From the NCBI RefSeq assembly GCF_000720455.1, contig NZ_JOAK01000016.1, positions 124,001 to 188,000 of the forward strand: a DNA stretch of 64,000 nucleotides, written 5' to 3'. The position numbers and the translations under genes were made by a program. Of the stretch, positions 52,064 through 60,909 are shown in pieces. Within the stretch, counting starts at the first letter, position 1. The number at the start of each line of letters is the position of its first letter. Below the pieces are notes generated by a model. It was not told the DNA's origin and made no database searches. It saw only the letters and a program-made list of their open reading frames with translations. This DNA is from Streptomyces virginiae. GTDB lineage: Bacteria > Actinomycetota > Actinomycetes > Streptomycetales > Streptomycetaceae.

Positions 52064-54949
52064 TCAGTGGAGCTGGCGGCGGACCAGGGTGTGGAAGAGG
52101 CCGGTGGGATCGGCGAGGAGGTCGGCCGGGGGGCCCTGCTGGACGATCCGGCCGTCCGCCATGGCGATCACGCGGTCGGCGTCCATGACCGTGGAGAGGC
52201 GGTGGGCGATCACGAGGCGGGTGGTCCGCAGGGCGCGGGTGGATTCGATGACCACGCGCTGGGCTTCGTTGTCCAGGGCGCTGGTGGCCTCGTCGAGGAA
52301 CAGGATGCGCGGCTTGCGGATGAGGGCCTGGGCGATCATCAGCCGTTGGCGCTGGCCGCCCGAGACGGTGCCCCCGCCGTCGGACAGGATCGTGTGCATG
52401 CCCATCGGCATGGCCTCGATGTCCTGCGCCAGGCCCGCCAGCGCGGCGGCCTCCCACGCCTCTTCGAGCGTGTACGTCCCGGCGCCGCGGATGCAGTCGA
52501 GGATGGAGCCGGAGAGGGGCTGGGCGTTCTGCAGGACGACGCCGCACTGGCGGCGTACGGCAGCCTGGTCGAGCGCCGCCAGGTCCTGGCCGTCGTAGAG
52601 CACGCTGCCCGAGGCGGGCTCGTCGAAGCCGATGAGCAGCCGCAACAACGTCGACTTGCCGCAGCCGCTGGCTCCGACGATCGCGACGAACTCGCCCTGT
52701 CCGACCCGCAGGCTGACGTCGTCGAGCACGAGCGGACCGTCGTCGGCATAGCGGTAGGACAGGTTCCTGGCTTCGAGGGCGCCGGTCAGTTCCCCCGGCG
52801 CGGTACTGGAGCGGGCCACCTCGGGGGTCTCCCGCAGGACCGGTGCGATCTGCTCGAACATCGGCAGCACCGAGGCGGCCGAGACGAGCGCGCCGGTCAG
52901 CTGCGCCACCGACGACAGCAGCATCGTCAGCGCGGTGCTGAAGGTGAGGAACTCGCTGGCGGACAGGGCGCCGCGGGCCGGTCCGGCCAGCAGCACGAAC
53001 ATCACCAGCGTGCACAGCGGCAGGTAGACGGCCCCCAGGACCGTGCTGATGTTCTGTATCCGGCCGATGCGCTGGTGCAGGTCGCGGGTGCGGGCGAACT
53101 CCCGCGCCCAGGCCGCGTACGCGAAGCTCTCGGCCGCCGCGACGCGGAGCTTGGGCAGGCCGCGCAGCGTCTGGAAGGCCTGGTTGGCCAGCCGGTGGCC
53201 GAGCGTGTTCAGCCGGCGCTCGTAGCGCAGCTGCCACAGCCCCAGGACCAGGAAGATCCCCGCGATGACGACCAGCATGGCCAGCGCCGTCATCGCCAGC
53301 GCAACGCTGTGGACGAGCAGCAGCACCAGGTTCACCACGCCGACCGTGCACGCCTGTACGCAGACCGGGCCGATGCCGGACAGGACGCGGCGGACGGCGC
53401 TGACTCCCATCGCCGCACCGGCCAGTTCACCGGTGGAACGGCCCGCGAAGAACGTCGCCGGCAGCCGCAGCAGCCGGTCCCACACCGCCGGCTGCAAGGT
53501 CGCCTCGATGCGGCCCTCCATGCGCAGGAGGGAGGTGTTCTGCAGCAGCATGAAGACGGCCGAGACGATGGCGGTGGCGATCAGCGCCAGCCCGGTCTGC
53601 ACGATGAGGCCGTTCTCGGCCTGCGGGACGTACCGGCCGAGGACCTGGCCCGTGCCGATCGGCACCAGCGCGGCCAGGACCACCGAGACCAGCCCGCCCA
53701 GCAGCAGGCTGCGCAGCTCGGGGAGGGTGCCGCGGACGCTGAAGCGGATCAGCGCCGGCAGGCCCACCCGCCCGTCGGGAAGGGGGCGGTACAGCATGAC
53801 GGCGCGCGGCTCGAAGGCGGCAGCGTCGCTCTTCCCGACGCGCTCGCGCGTGCCGGTGGCGGGATCGACCGCCTCGTAGCCGCCGCGCCGCCACAGCAGG
53901 GCGACGGGTGCGCCGTCCTTCTCGCGCCGGCCCACCAGCGGGCCGGCGTTCTCCCGCCACCAGCGCCCGCCGAGCCGGACCGGACGGGTGCGGATCCGCG
54001 AGGCGAGCGCCACGCGTTCGACGGGATCCAGCTGTTCGGACGTGGCGCCGGCAGAGCCCGGTGGCGTGAGGGCGATGCCGGCCGCGTCGGCGACGACGCG
54101 GCAAGCGGCGAAGGTCGCGTCGACGCTCGCGCCCCGGTGGGGATCCCGGCGTGAACGGGCGATGGACGCCAGCAGCGTCCGGTCCGCCTGGGTGCGGGCC
54201 GCGCGGCCCGCCTCGATCCCGGCGGCCGTGCGGTCCTCGTGCGCGCGCTCCAGCTCTTCGATCCAGTCGTCCAGGGCGTACAGCAGCCGGTGCTGCTGGT
54301 CGACCATGCCCTGCCACGTCGCCGCGTCGACGAGGAGGGTGCCCACCGCCTCCGCCTCGTACACGGCGCCGTACTGCACGCTGCCGGGGGTGAGCCGCAT
54401 CCACAGGATGTCGTCGTCGGCTCCGCCGGGGCCGGGGACGGCGACACCGTCCAGGGGTGCCTCGTAGAGCACGCGCAGACCGCGGCCGATGCCGCGCGCG
54501 AAGGCGTCCTCCAGCGGGCTCGGCCGCTCCGCGGCGCTGTACCCCCCGTACTCCGAGTACTGCGGGTACTGCGCGTACTGCGCGTACTCGGAGTACGGGG
54601 GGTACTGCGGATGCTCCGGGCGGTACAGCTCGCGCAGTTCGATGCGGCGCAGCCGGCATCCCTGGAGGGGCCGGCCGGCCAGGGTGTGCTCGGGGCCCTC
54701 GGCCGGACCGAGCAGCAGCGTGCCCGGCTCCAGCCGGCCCAGGAAGTGCCAGTGCCCGGCCTGCGCGGCGTCCACGGCGAACAGGTCCAGCTCGCCCTCC
54801 ACGACCAGCCACAGGACGAGCGGGCCTTCCAGGGACAGGCTGCGCACGCCCGCGCAGTCGACGGGCGCGCCCAGAGTGCCCAGGGCGGCGACGACCGGGT
54901 CGGCGGCGGGGGAGGCGGCGGTGGTGGCGGGGTGGTGCATGTGCGTCAC
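52064..54949 (-). CDS. NHLM-type bacteriocin-system ABC transporter (ATPase-permease, no peptidase)
   Basis: A 961-aa half-transporter fused to a long N-terminus. Residues about 1-110 look like a cyclic-nucleotide-binding-type beta-roll (LWLVVEGELDLFAV, GRLEPGTLLLG). Residues 114-137 are an unusual run of eight xxY triplets. The membrane domain spans about 415-700, and the ATPase about 730-960, with Walker A GASGCGKST, signature VSGGQRQR and Walker B ILFLDEATSALD. This layout matches the NHLM bacteriocin system ATP-binding protein that lacks the C39 peptidase and works with a peptidase-bearing partner, here the next gene upstream. GTG 54949 follows the partner's stop by 1 nt. Confidence 0.9.
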   Translation of the reverse strand: MTHMHHPATTAASPAADPVVAALGTLGAPVDCAGVRSLSLEGPLVLWLVVEGELDLFAVDAAQAGHWHFLGRLEPGTLLLGPAEGPEHTLAGRPLQGCRLRRIELRELYRPEHPQYPPYSEYAQYAQYPQYSEYGGYSAAERPSPLEDAFARGIGRGLRVLYEAPLDGVAVPGPGGADDDILWMRLTPGSVQYGAVYEAEAVGTLLVDAATWQGMVDQQHRLLYALDDWIEELERAHEDRTAAGIEAGRAARTQADRTLLASIARSRRDPHRGASVDATFAACRVVADAAGIALTPPGSAGATSEQLDPVERVALASRIRTRPVRLGGRWWRENAGPLVGRREKDGAPVALLWRRGGYEAVDPATGTRERVGKSDAAAFEPRAVMLYRPLPDGRVGLPALIRFSVRGTLPELRSLLLGGLVSVVLAALVPIGTGQVLGRYVPQAENGLIVQTGLALIATAIVSAVFMLLQNTSLLRMEGRIEATLQPAVWDRLLRLPATFFAGRSTGELAGAAMGVSAVRRVLSGIGPVCVQACTVGVVNLVLLLVHSVALAMTALAMLVVIAGIFLVLGLWQLRYERRLNTLGHRLANQAFQTLRGLPKLRVAAAESFAYAAWAREFARTRDLHQRIGRIQNISTVLGAVYLPLCTLVMFVLLAGPARGALSASEFLTFSTALTMLLSSVAQLTGALVSAASVLPMFEQIAPVLRETPEVARSSTAPGELTGALEARNLSYRYADDGPLVLDDVSLRVGQGEFVAIVGASGCGKSTLLRLLIGFDEPASGSVLYDGQDLAALDQAAVRRQCGVVLQNAQPLSGSILDCIRGAGTYTLEEAWEAAALAGLAQDIEAMPMGMHTILSDGGGTVSGGQRQRLMIAQALIRKPRILFLDEATSALDNEAQRVVIESTRALRTTRLVIAHRLSTVMDADRVIAMADGRIVQQGPPADLLADPTGLFHTLVRRQLH
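54539..54610 (-). repeat. Triplet-of-triplets repeat (8 x xxY) with perfect inverted repeat, in coding sequence
   Basis: Nine-nt units encode eight consecutive xxY triplets (residues 114-137 of the NHLM transporter). Within it, 54542-54560 and 54584-54602 are perfect 19-bp inverted repeats around a 23-nt spacer, so the mRNA can form a strong hairpin about 340 nt into the gene. Confidence 0.9.
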
Positions 54950-54950
54950 C

Positions 54951-57242
54951 TCAGTGCTCCTTGACCAGTGAGGCGTACGCGCCCCGCGCGGCGACCAGTT
55001 GCTCGTGCCGTCCGCGTTCCACGACCGTGCCCCGGTCGAGCACGACGATCTCGTCGCTGTCGCGCACCGTGCTCAGCCGGTGGGCGATGACGACGCAGGC
55101 ACAGCCGCGGCGGCGCAGGTTGTCGATGATGACCTGCTCGGTCACCGCGTCCAGGGCGCTGGTCACCTCGTCGAGCACCATCACGCTGGGGCGGCGCACC
55201 AGCGCCCGTGCGATCTCCAGGCGCTGGCGCTGGCCGCCGGAGAAGTTGCGGCCGTCCTGCTCGACGCGGCTGTGGATGCCGCCGGGCCGGCGGGCCACCA
55301 CCTCGTACACGGCGGCGTCCTCCAGGGCGGCGACGACGGCCTCGTCCGCGATGGTGGGGTCCCACAGCGTGACGTTGTCGCGGACGGTGCCTTCGAAGAG
55401 GAAGACGTCCTGGTCGACGAAGGAGACGGACGCGGCGAGCGCGCCGCGCGGGATGTCCTCCAGCCGCATCCCGTCGATGCGGACGGCGCCCGCCCAGGGG
55501 GCGTGCAGGCCGGAGATCAGCCGCGAGACGGTGGACTTGCCGCTGCCGGAACCGCCGACGAGCGCGACCTGCTGCCCCGGTCCGACCGAGAGCGAGAAGC
55601 CCTCGAACAGCGGGGCGTCCAGCGGGCTGTAGCCGAAGGTGACGCCGTCCAGTTCCACGTGCCCCTTGAGGCGCCGGGTGGAGGCGGCGGGCTCGCGCCG
55701 GGCGTACACCGGGTCGACGGGGAAGTTCTCGACGTCCCCCAGGCGGGCGACGTCGGCCGCGAAGTCCTGGATCCGGCCGGCGACGCCGCCCAGCCGGGAG
55801 ATCGGCGCGGTGAAGCTGGTCACCAGGGCCTGGAAGGCGACGAGCAGGCCCACGGTGAGGTGGCCCTCCACCGCCCGCAGGCCGCCGATCGTCAGGATCA
55901 GCGCGCTGTTGAACGCCGCCAGCGTGGGCGCGACGATCGCCAGCCACGCGCCGGGCACGCCGAGCCGCTGCTGGACGTCGAGGGTGACCGCGTGCTGTCC
56001 GGCCCAGCGTCGGAAGAAGCCGTTCTCGCCGCCCGTCGCCTTCATCGTCTCGATGAGCTGGAGACCGCTGTACGAGGTGTTGGTCAGCCGGGCGCTCTCG
56101 GCGCGCAGCTTGCGGGTGCCGGTGGCCCTCACCCGGATCGCGATCCGCAGGGCGACCAGGTTGAGCAGGGCCACCGCCACGCCGACGAGCGTCAGCTGCG
56201 GATCGTAGGTCCACAGCAGCACCGCGTAGAGCACGATCACCACCGCGTCCACGGCGGCGGCGGACAGGTCGCGGGCGAGGGTCTCGGCGACCGCGTCGTT
56301 GGACTGGAGGCGCTGGACCAGATCGGCGGGGTTGCGCTGGGAGTAGAAGGTGACCGGAAGCCGGAGCAGGTGCCGGAAGAAGCGGGCGCTGCCCAGGGTC
56401 GAGGAGATGACGCGCCCGCGCAGCAGGTTGGCCTGCAGCAGTGCGGTGAGGGTCGCGGTGAGTACGAGGGCGACGGCCATCGAGGCGAACAGCACCCCCA
56501 GCAGGGACGTCTGCTGCCCGATGAGGAACATGTCGATGTACGTACGGCTCAGGGCCGGCACCGTCGCGCCGACCGTGACCAGCAGGAGGCTGCAGACCAC
56601 GGCGGCGGCCATGGTGCCCGAAGTGCCCCGCAGGCGGGCCGGCATGCTGCCCAGGACCCCCGGCCTGCGGCCGCCCCGGCGGAAGCCGTCACCGGGCTCG
56701 AAGGTGAGGACGACACCGGTGAAGCTGGTGTCGAACTCGTCCATGGGGACGAACCTGCGGCCCTTGCCGGGGTCGTTGACGTAGACGCCCCGGCGCCCGA
56801 ACCGCCGGGCCGTGCCCTCGTAGACGACGTAGTGGTTGAACTCCCAGAACAGGACGGCCGGCCCGCGCACCTCGGCGAGCGCGGCCAGGTCCATCTGCAT
56901 GCCCTTGGCCTTCAGCCCGTACCCGCGGGCGGCCTTGAGGAGGTTGCTGGCGCGGGAGCCGTCCCGGGAGACCCCGCAGGCGATGCGCAGTTCTTCGAGG
57001 GGGACGAAGCGGCCGTGGTGGCCGAGCACCATGGCCAGGGCGGCGGCGCCGCATTCCACCGCCTCCATCTGCAGCACGGTGGGAGTGCGTACGGGGCGCG
57101 GCGTACGGCCCCTGGGCGCCGGCGCGGGCGTGCGTGCGGGCCTGCGGCGGGCGCCGCGCTCGGGCTCGGGGCGGTGGCGGCGGCGTCCGGCGGGCGGGAG
57201 GTGGGGCTCCCGCGTCCGCGCTCCGGCCCGTCGCGCGGTCAT
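54951..57242 (-). CDS. C39-peptidase ABC exporter for the double-glycine peptide
   Basis: A 763-aa peptidase-containing ATP-binding transporter. After an Arg/Pro-rich N-terminus (1-52), the C39 peptidase domain (about 55-180) has Cys64 in MEAVECGAAAL, His137 in FNHYVVYEG and Asp157 in VNDPGKG. Six membrane helices and an ATPase follow (Walker A GGSGSGKST, FSGGQRQR, VMVLDEVTSALD). It cuts the leader after Gly-Gly and exports the peptide. The substrate is presumably the peptide at 58145-58384. ATG 57242 overlaps the HlyD-like stop (ATGA). Confidence 0.93.
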   Translation of the reverse strand: MTARRAGARTREPHLPPAGRRRHRPEPERGARRRPARTPAPAPRGRTPRPVRTPTVLQMEAVECGAAALAMVLGHHGRFVPLEELRIACGVSRDGSRASNLLKAARGYGLKAKGMQMDLAALAEVRGPAVLFWEFNHYVVYEGTARRFGRRGVYVNDPGKGRRFVPMDEFDTSFTGVVLTFEPGDGFRRGGRRPGVLGSMPARLRGTSGTMAAAVVCSLLLVTVGATVPALSRTYIDMFLIGQQTSLLGVLFASMAVALVLTATLTALLQANLLRGRVISSTLGSARFFRHLLRLPVTFYSQRNPADLVQRLQSNDAVAETLARDLSAAAVDAVVIVLYAVLLWTYDPQLTLVGVAVALLNLVALRIAIRVRATGTRKLRAESARLTNTSYSGLQLIETMKATGGENGFFRRWAGQHAVTLDVQQRLGVPGAWLAIVAPTLAAFNSALILTIGGLRAVEGHLTVGLLVAFQALVTSFTAPISRLGGVAGRIQDFAADVARLGDVENFPVDPVYARREPAASTRRLKGHVELDGVTFGYSPLDAPLFEGFSLSVGPGQQVALVGGSGSGKSTVSRLISGLHAPWAGAVRIDGMRLEDIPRGALAASVSFVDQDVFLFEGTVRDNVTLWDPTIADEAVVAALEDAAVYEVVARRPGGIHSRVEQDGRNFSGGQRQRLEIARALVRRPSVMVLDEVTSALDAVTEQVIIDNLRRRGCACVVIAHRLSTVRDSDEIVVLDRGTVVERGRHEQLVAARGAYASLVKEH

Positions 57243-58045
57243 GGCAGCAGCCAGTCGACGGGGCGCTGGGCGGCGAGGCGGACGGCGCCGGTGACGGGCG
57301 TGCGCGAGTCGACGGCGTACGGGGGCCCGTCCGCGGAGGACCACCGGTAGCCGGACGCGGTGGAGGCGGAGCGTTCGAGCCGTACGACCACGGCCACCGG
57401 GCTGCCGTGGCGGGAGAACTGCTCGGCGAGCCCGCCGTCGCCGAGGAAGCCGGCGATCTGCGCCTGGGTGAGGGGTGCGCGGCCGACCGCGGTGACACGT
57501 CCGCGCAGCATGCCGAACCGCTGTTGCGGGACGGACTGGACGCTCAGGTCGACGGGGGCGCCCACGGGGATCGCCGGGCCGCTGCCGCCCGGCACGTACA
57601 GCACGGCCACCAGCGGGTCCTGCGGATCCTTCGCACGTTCCAGGGTGGCCACGTCCGCACCCGTGGCGACGACCGAGCCCACCTTGGCCACGAGCGTCGT
57701 CAGCCGTCCTGCGGTCACCACGCGCACGGGGCGTTCCCCCTGTTCCGTACGGACGTTGAGCAGGGGTGCTCCGGCGGCCAGCATCTGGCCCTCCTCGGCG
57801 AGGACGCCCGTCACCTGTCCGGCGACCGGTGTCTGCAGTACGTAACTGCCCTCGGCCCGGGTGAGGATGCCGGGTGCGCTCAGCTTGGACGACACGGTGC
57901 CCGTGCAGGCCCAGTAGCCCGCGGCGGCCACGACGAGGACCGTCACGGCCAGGACGAGTCGCCCCTGCGGGCGCGCGAAGCGTACGGGCAGGTCGAGTTC
58001 TTCGGGCGATTGCAGCTTGGAAAGAGCCTTTTGGCGAAACTGCAC
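57239..58045 (-). CDS. HlyD-family membrane fusion/adaptor protein
   Basis: A 268-aa protein with an N-terminal cytoplasmic segment, one membrane helix (LVLAVTVLVVAAAGYWACTG) and a lipoyl/barrel-sandwich region (LQTPVAGQVTGVLAEEGQML; RLTTLVAKVGSVVATGADV). In NHLM-type systems such a protein links the two ABC transporters. GTG 58045 follows AAGGA by 7 nt. It lies 99 nt downstream of the precursor gene, behind a stem-loop. Confidence 0.88.
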   Translation of the reverse strand: MQFRQKALSKLQSPEELDLPVRFARPQGRLVLAVTVLVVAAAGYWACTGTVSSKLSAPGILTRAEGSYVLQTPVAGQVTGVLAEEGQMLAAGAPLLNVRTEQGERPVRVVTAGRLTTLVAKVGSVVATGADVATLERAKDPQDPLVAVLYVPGGSGPAIPVGAPVDLSVQSVPQQRFGMLRGRVTAVGRAPLTQAQIAGFLGDGGLAEQFSRHGSPVAVVVRLERSASTASGYRWSSADGPPYAVDSRTPVTGAVRLAAQRPVDWLLP

Positions 58046-58093
58046 GGACTATTCCTTCAACTGCATTCGTATCGGTGGGGCACGGGGACAGCC

Positions 58094-58131
58094 GTGAACC
58101 CCGGAGCCGTGGGGGATGCTCCGGGGTTCAC
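58094..58131 (-). terminator. Stem-loop between precursor and export genes (attenuator candidate)
   Basis: GTGAACCCCGGAGC (58094-58107) and its exact complement (58118-58131) form a 14-bp stem with a 10-nt loop, just after the precursor stop. With no T-tract it may only partly stop transcription, giving more precursor mRNA than exporter mRNA or protecting its 3' end. Confidence 0.75.
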
Positions 58132-58144
58132 CGGGATATCCCGA

Positions 58145-58384
58145 TCAGAGACCGGCGCGACCGGCGTTCACCGAAACGCCGGTGACGCCCGTGACGAGGC
58201 CGGGGACGTGGGAGACGATGCCGGTCGCGGCCTGGACGGTGTGGAGGGAGCCCACGACGCCCACGACGTTGTTGACATCGCTGGTCACGGCGCCGGCCAG
58301 GCCACCGGACACGCTGATGATGCCGCCGGAGACGGCGTCCAGCTCGGTGTCGTTGATCTCACGGGTCTCGATGTCGTTACGCAT
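58145..58384 (-). CDS. Double-glycine-leader bacteriocin-type precursor peptide, cysteine-free
   Basis: A 79-aa peptide. The leader (1-21) is acidic and ends in a double-glycine site (ELDAVSGG, with Leu at -7 and Val at -4), the mark of C39-peptidase substrates. The predicted core has 58 residues, rich in Gly, Val, Ser and Ala, with no Cys and few charges, beginning IISVSGGLAG and ending VNAGRAGL. With no Cys it cannot form lanthionines or disulfides, and no maturase is nearby, so it resembles an unmodified class II bacteriocin or signalling peptide. ATG 58384 follows GAAAGG by 8 nt; an ATG three codons upstream is less well placed. Confidence 0.82.
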   Translation of the reverse strand: MRNDIETREINDTELDAVSGGIISVSGGLAGAVTSDVNNVVGVVGSLHTVQAATGIVSHVPGLVTGVTGVSVNAGRAGL

Positions 58385-58759
58385 GGAGCGCACCTTTCAA
58401 TGGGGGGAGGAATTCATCGTCGCTGCCGGTTTCCGGTGCTGCGATGCGCACGATGAAAGCACGCGAACGGGCTACTCACCCAATCCCGTTGACTGCCCAT
58501 CACGGGCGGAAGGCGGCCTGTGACAGCGGACGTGCAGCTTGATTCACGGAATGGTGGCGACTTCTTCACGAGATCGAGTAACAGATATGGACCGCACCTT
58601 GCTTACATGGAACGTAGTGGGGCAAAACGGTCCAAAATAGAGGCGTTTCGTCGGCCGTACGGAGGGGTGGGGGAGGCTGCCTGTCGAGATCGCGGACACG
58701 ATGTGCAGGTTTGCCGGGGGCGCAGGGCGTGACGGGACCACCACACCCGGTGCGCGTAC
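58385..58759. other. 375-nt intergenic region with the likely precursor-peptide promoter
   Basis: No convincing gene. The stretch around 58560-58640 is clearly richer in A/T than its surroundings and lies 180-250 nt upstream of the precursor start, so it may hold its promoter or operator. A 70-codon plus-strand frame (58520-58732) has atypical composition and no recognisable content. Confidence 0.5.
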
Positions 58760-58801
58760 GCCGAAGGGCCGGGTCGTCGGCTGACGACCCGGCCCTTCGG
58801 C
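58760..58801. terminator. Strong terminator downstream of recQ
   Basis: GCCGAAGGGCCGGGTCGTC (58760-58778) pairs perfectly with 58783-58801, giving a 19-bp stem with a 4-nt GGCT loop, starting 21 nt past the recQ stop. It isolates recQ from the bacteriocin operon, which is read in the same direction. Confidence 0.9.
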
Positions 58802-58822
58802 CGTGCGGGCGGACCCGGCGTC

Positions 58823-60826
58823 CTACTGCCAGTCCTCGTCCCAGGGCGGCGGCTCCATCCCCTCCGGGTCGAAGGGCGGCTCGTCGGGGTCCGGACCGTC
58901 GTGTGCCGGAGTGCCGGACCGTTCCGGGAGCGCGGACTCGCCGGCAGGAACGGCGGCCGTCGCCGGCGCGGCGGCGCCGGACTGCGCCAGCGTGTCGAGG
59001 ACGCCCTCGGCGTACTTGGCGAGCTTGGCCTCGCCGACACCGCCGATGGTGCCCAGCTCCTCCACCGTGGCCGGCAGCCGCGTCGCGATCTCCCGCAGCG
59101 TCGCGTCGTGGAAGACGACGTACGCCGGAACGCCCTGCTCCTTCGCCGTCTCGGCCCGCCAGGCGCGCAGGGCCAGGAAGACCGGCTCCGCCGCGGCCGG
59201 CAGGTCGACCGGTACGCGGTTGCCCTTGCCCGAGCGCGACCCGGACTCCTTGCGGGAGGGGGCGGCGGGCGCCTTCTCCTTCCGCATCGGGACGCTGCGG
59301 CGTCCGCCCAGCACCTCGCCGCTGTCCTCCGTCAGCACGAGCGTCCCGTAGTCGCCCTCCACCGCCAGCAGCCGCTGCGCCAGCAGCTGGCGCACGACGC
59401 CCCGCCACTCCGCCGTGCCCAGGTCCGCCCCGACGCCGAACACCGACAGCGCGTCGTGGTCGAACTGGATGACCTTGGCCGTCTTCTTGCCCTGGAGGAT
59501 GTCGATGATCTGGCCGGCGCCGAACTTCTGCCGCCGCTCCTTCGCCAGCCGCCACACCGTAGACAGCAGCTTCTGCGCGGCGACCGTCCCGTCCCAGGAC
59601 TCGGCCGGCGTCAGACACGTGTCGCAGTTGCCGCAGGGCGTGCCCGTCTGGCCGAAGTACTCCAGCAGCCGCACCCGGCGGCACTCGACCGTCTCGCACA
59701 GCGCCAGCATGGCGTCCAGGTGCATGCCCAGGGAGCGGCGGTGCGCCTCGTCCCCTTCGGAACCGTCGATGAGCTTGCGCTGCTGGACCACGTCCTGCAG
59801 GCCGTACGCCAGCCATGCCGTGGCGGGCTCCCCGTCGCGGCCGGCACGGCCCGTCTCCTGGTAGTAGCCCTCGACCGACTTCGGGAGGTCCAGGTGCGCC
59901 ACGAAACGCACGTCCGGCTTGTCGATGCCCATGCCGAAGGCGATCGTGGCGACCACCACGACCCCGTCCTCCCGCAGGAAGCGCGCCTGGTTCGCCGCGC
60001 GCGCCCGGGCGTCCATTCCGGCGTGGTACGCCACGGCGTCGATGCCCTGCTCCACCAGCGAGGCCGCGGTCTTCTCCACCGAGGCCCGGGACAGGCAGTA
60101 GACGACACCGGCGTCACCGGCGTGCTCGGTCCGGATCAGGTCCAGGAGCTGCTTGACCGGGTTGTTCTTCGCGACGATGCGGTACTGGATGTTCGGCCGG
60201 TCGAAGCTGGCGACGAAGTGCCGGGCGTCCTCCAGGCCGAGCCGCGCCACGATCTCCGCGTGGGTGGCCTCCGTGGCCGTCGCCGTCAGAGCGATCCGCG
60301 GCACCTTGGGCCAGCGCTCGTGCAGCATGGACAGCGCGAGGTAGTCGGGACGGAAGTCGTGACCCCACTGGGCGACGCAGTGCGCCTCGTCGATCGCGAA
60401 GACCGACACCTTGCCCCGGTCGAGCAGCCGCTGGGCGCTCTCGGTGCGAAGCCGCTCGGGGGCCAGGTAGAGCAGGTCGAGCTCGTCGGCGAGGAAGGCC
60501 TGCTCGACGGCCTGCCGCTCGTAGGGGTCCTGCGTGGAGTTGAGGAATCCGGCCCGCACCCCGAGGGCGTTGAGCGCGTTCACCTGGTCCTGCATGAGCG
60601 CGATGAGCGGCGAGATCACGACGCCCGTGCCGTCCCTGACCAGCGCCGGGATCTGGTAGCAGAGCGACTTGCCGCCGCCCGTCGGCATCAGCACGAGCGC
60701 GTCGCCGCCGCCGACCACCTGCTCGATGATCTCCTGCTGCTCACCGCGGAAGGAGTCGTATCCGAACACGCGGTGCAGTACCTGCAGAGCGTCGGAGGTA
60801 TCGGGGGAAGTGTCCGGAAGGGCCAT
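58823..60826 (-). CDS. recQ: ATP-dependent DNA helicase RecQ
   Basis: A 667-aa superfamily 2 helicase. Walker [10 protein letters not shown], aromatic-rich loop with [15 protein letters not shown], motif [10 protein letters not shown], motif [12 protein letters not shown]; a zinc-binding region ([12 protein letters not shown] ... CGNCDTC), a winged helix, and an HRDC domain (about 540-620). The acidic, Pro-rich C-terminal tail ends PPPWDEDWQ. RecQ unwinds recombination and repair intermediates. ATG 60826. It is probably a housekeeping gene, with a strong terminator behind it. Confidence 0.96.
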   Translation of the reverse strand: MALPDTSPDTSDALQVLHRVFGYDSFRGEQQEIIEQVVGGGDALVLMPTGGGKSLCYQIPALVRDGTGVVISPLIALMQDQVNALNALGVRAGFLNSTQDPYERQAVEQAFLADELDLLYLAPERLRTESAQRLLDRGKVSVFAIDEAHCVAQWGHDFRPDYLALSMLHERWPKVPRIALTATATEATHAEIVARLGLEDARHFVASFDRPNIQYRIVAKNNPVKQLLDLIRTEHAGDAGVVYCLSRASVEKTAASLVEQGIDAVAYHAGMDARARAANQARFLREDGVVVVATIAFGMGIDKPDVRFVAHLDLPKSVEGYYQETGRAGRDGEPATAWLAYGLQDVVQQRKLIDGSEGDEAHRRSLGMHLDAMLALCETVECRRVRLLEYFGQTGTPCGNCDTCLTPAESWDGTVAAQKLLSTVWRLAKERRQKFGAGQIIDILQGKKTAKVIQFDHDALSVFGVGADLGTAEWRGVVRQLLAQRLLAVEGDYGTLVLTEDSGEVLGGRRSVPMRKEKAPAAPSRKESGSRSGKGNRVPVDLPAAAEPVFLALRAWRAETAKEQGVPAYVVFHDATLREIATRLPATVEELGTIGGVGEAKLAKYAEGVLDTLAQSGAAAPATAAVPAGESALPERSGTPAHDGPDPDEPPFDPEGMEPPPWDEDWQ

Positions 60827-60909
60827 CCGAGAAGCCTAACGGCACCCGCCGACACGCCGGGTCCGTCCCCCGGAACCCGGCGGCCGCCAGGAGCGTCCGG
60901 GCCGAGGCG

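Noticed and set aside
58520..58732. 70-codon plus-strand frame upstream of the bacteriocin precursor
   Set aside because: Unusual codon use, no ribosome site, no recognisable content; lies in an AT-richer region better read as promoter.
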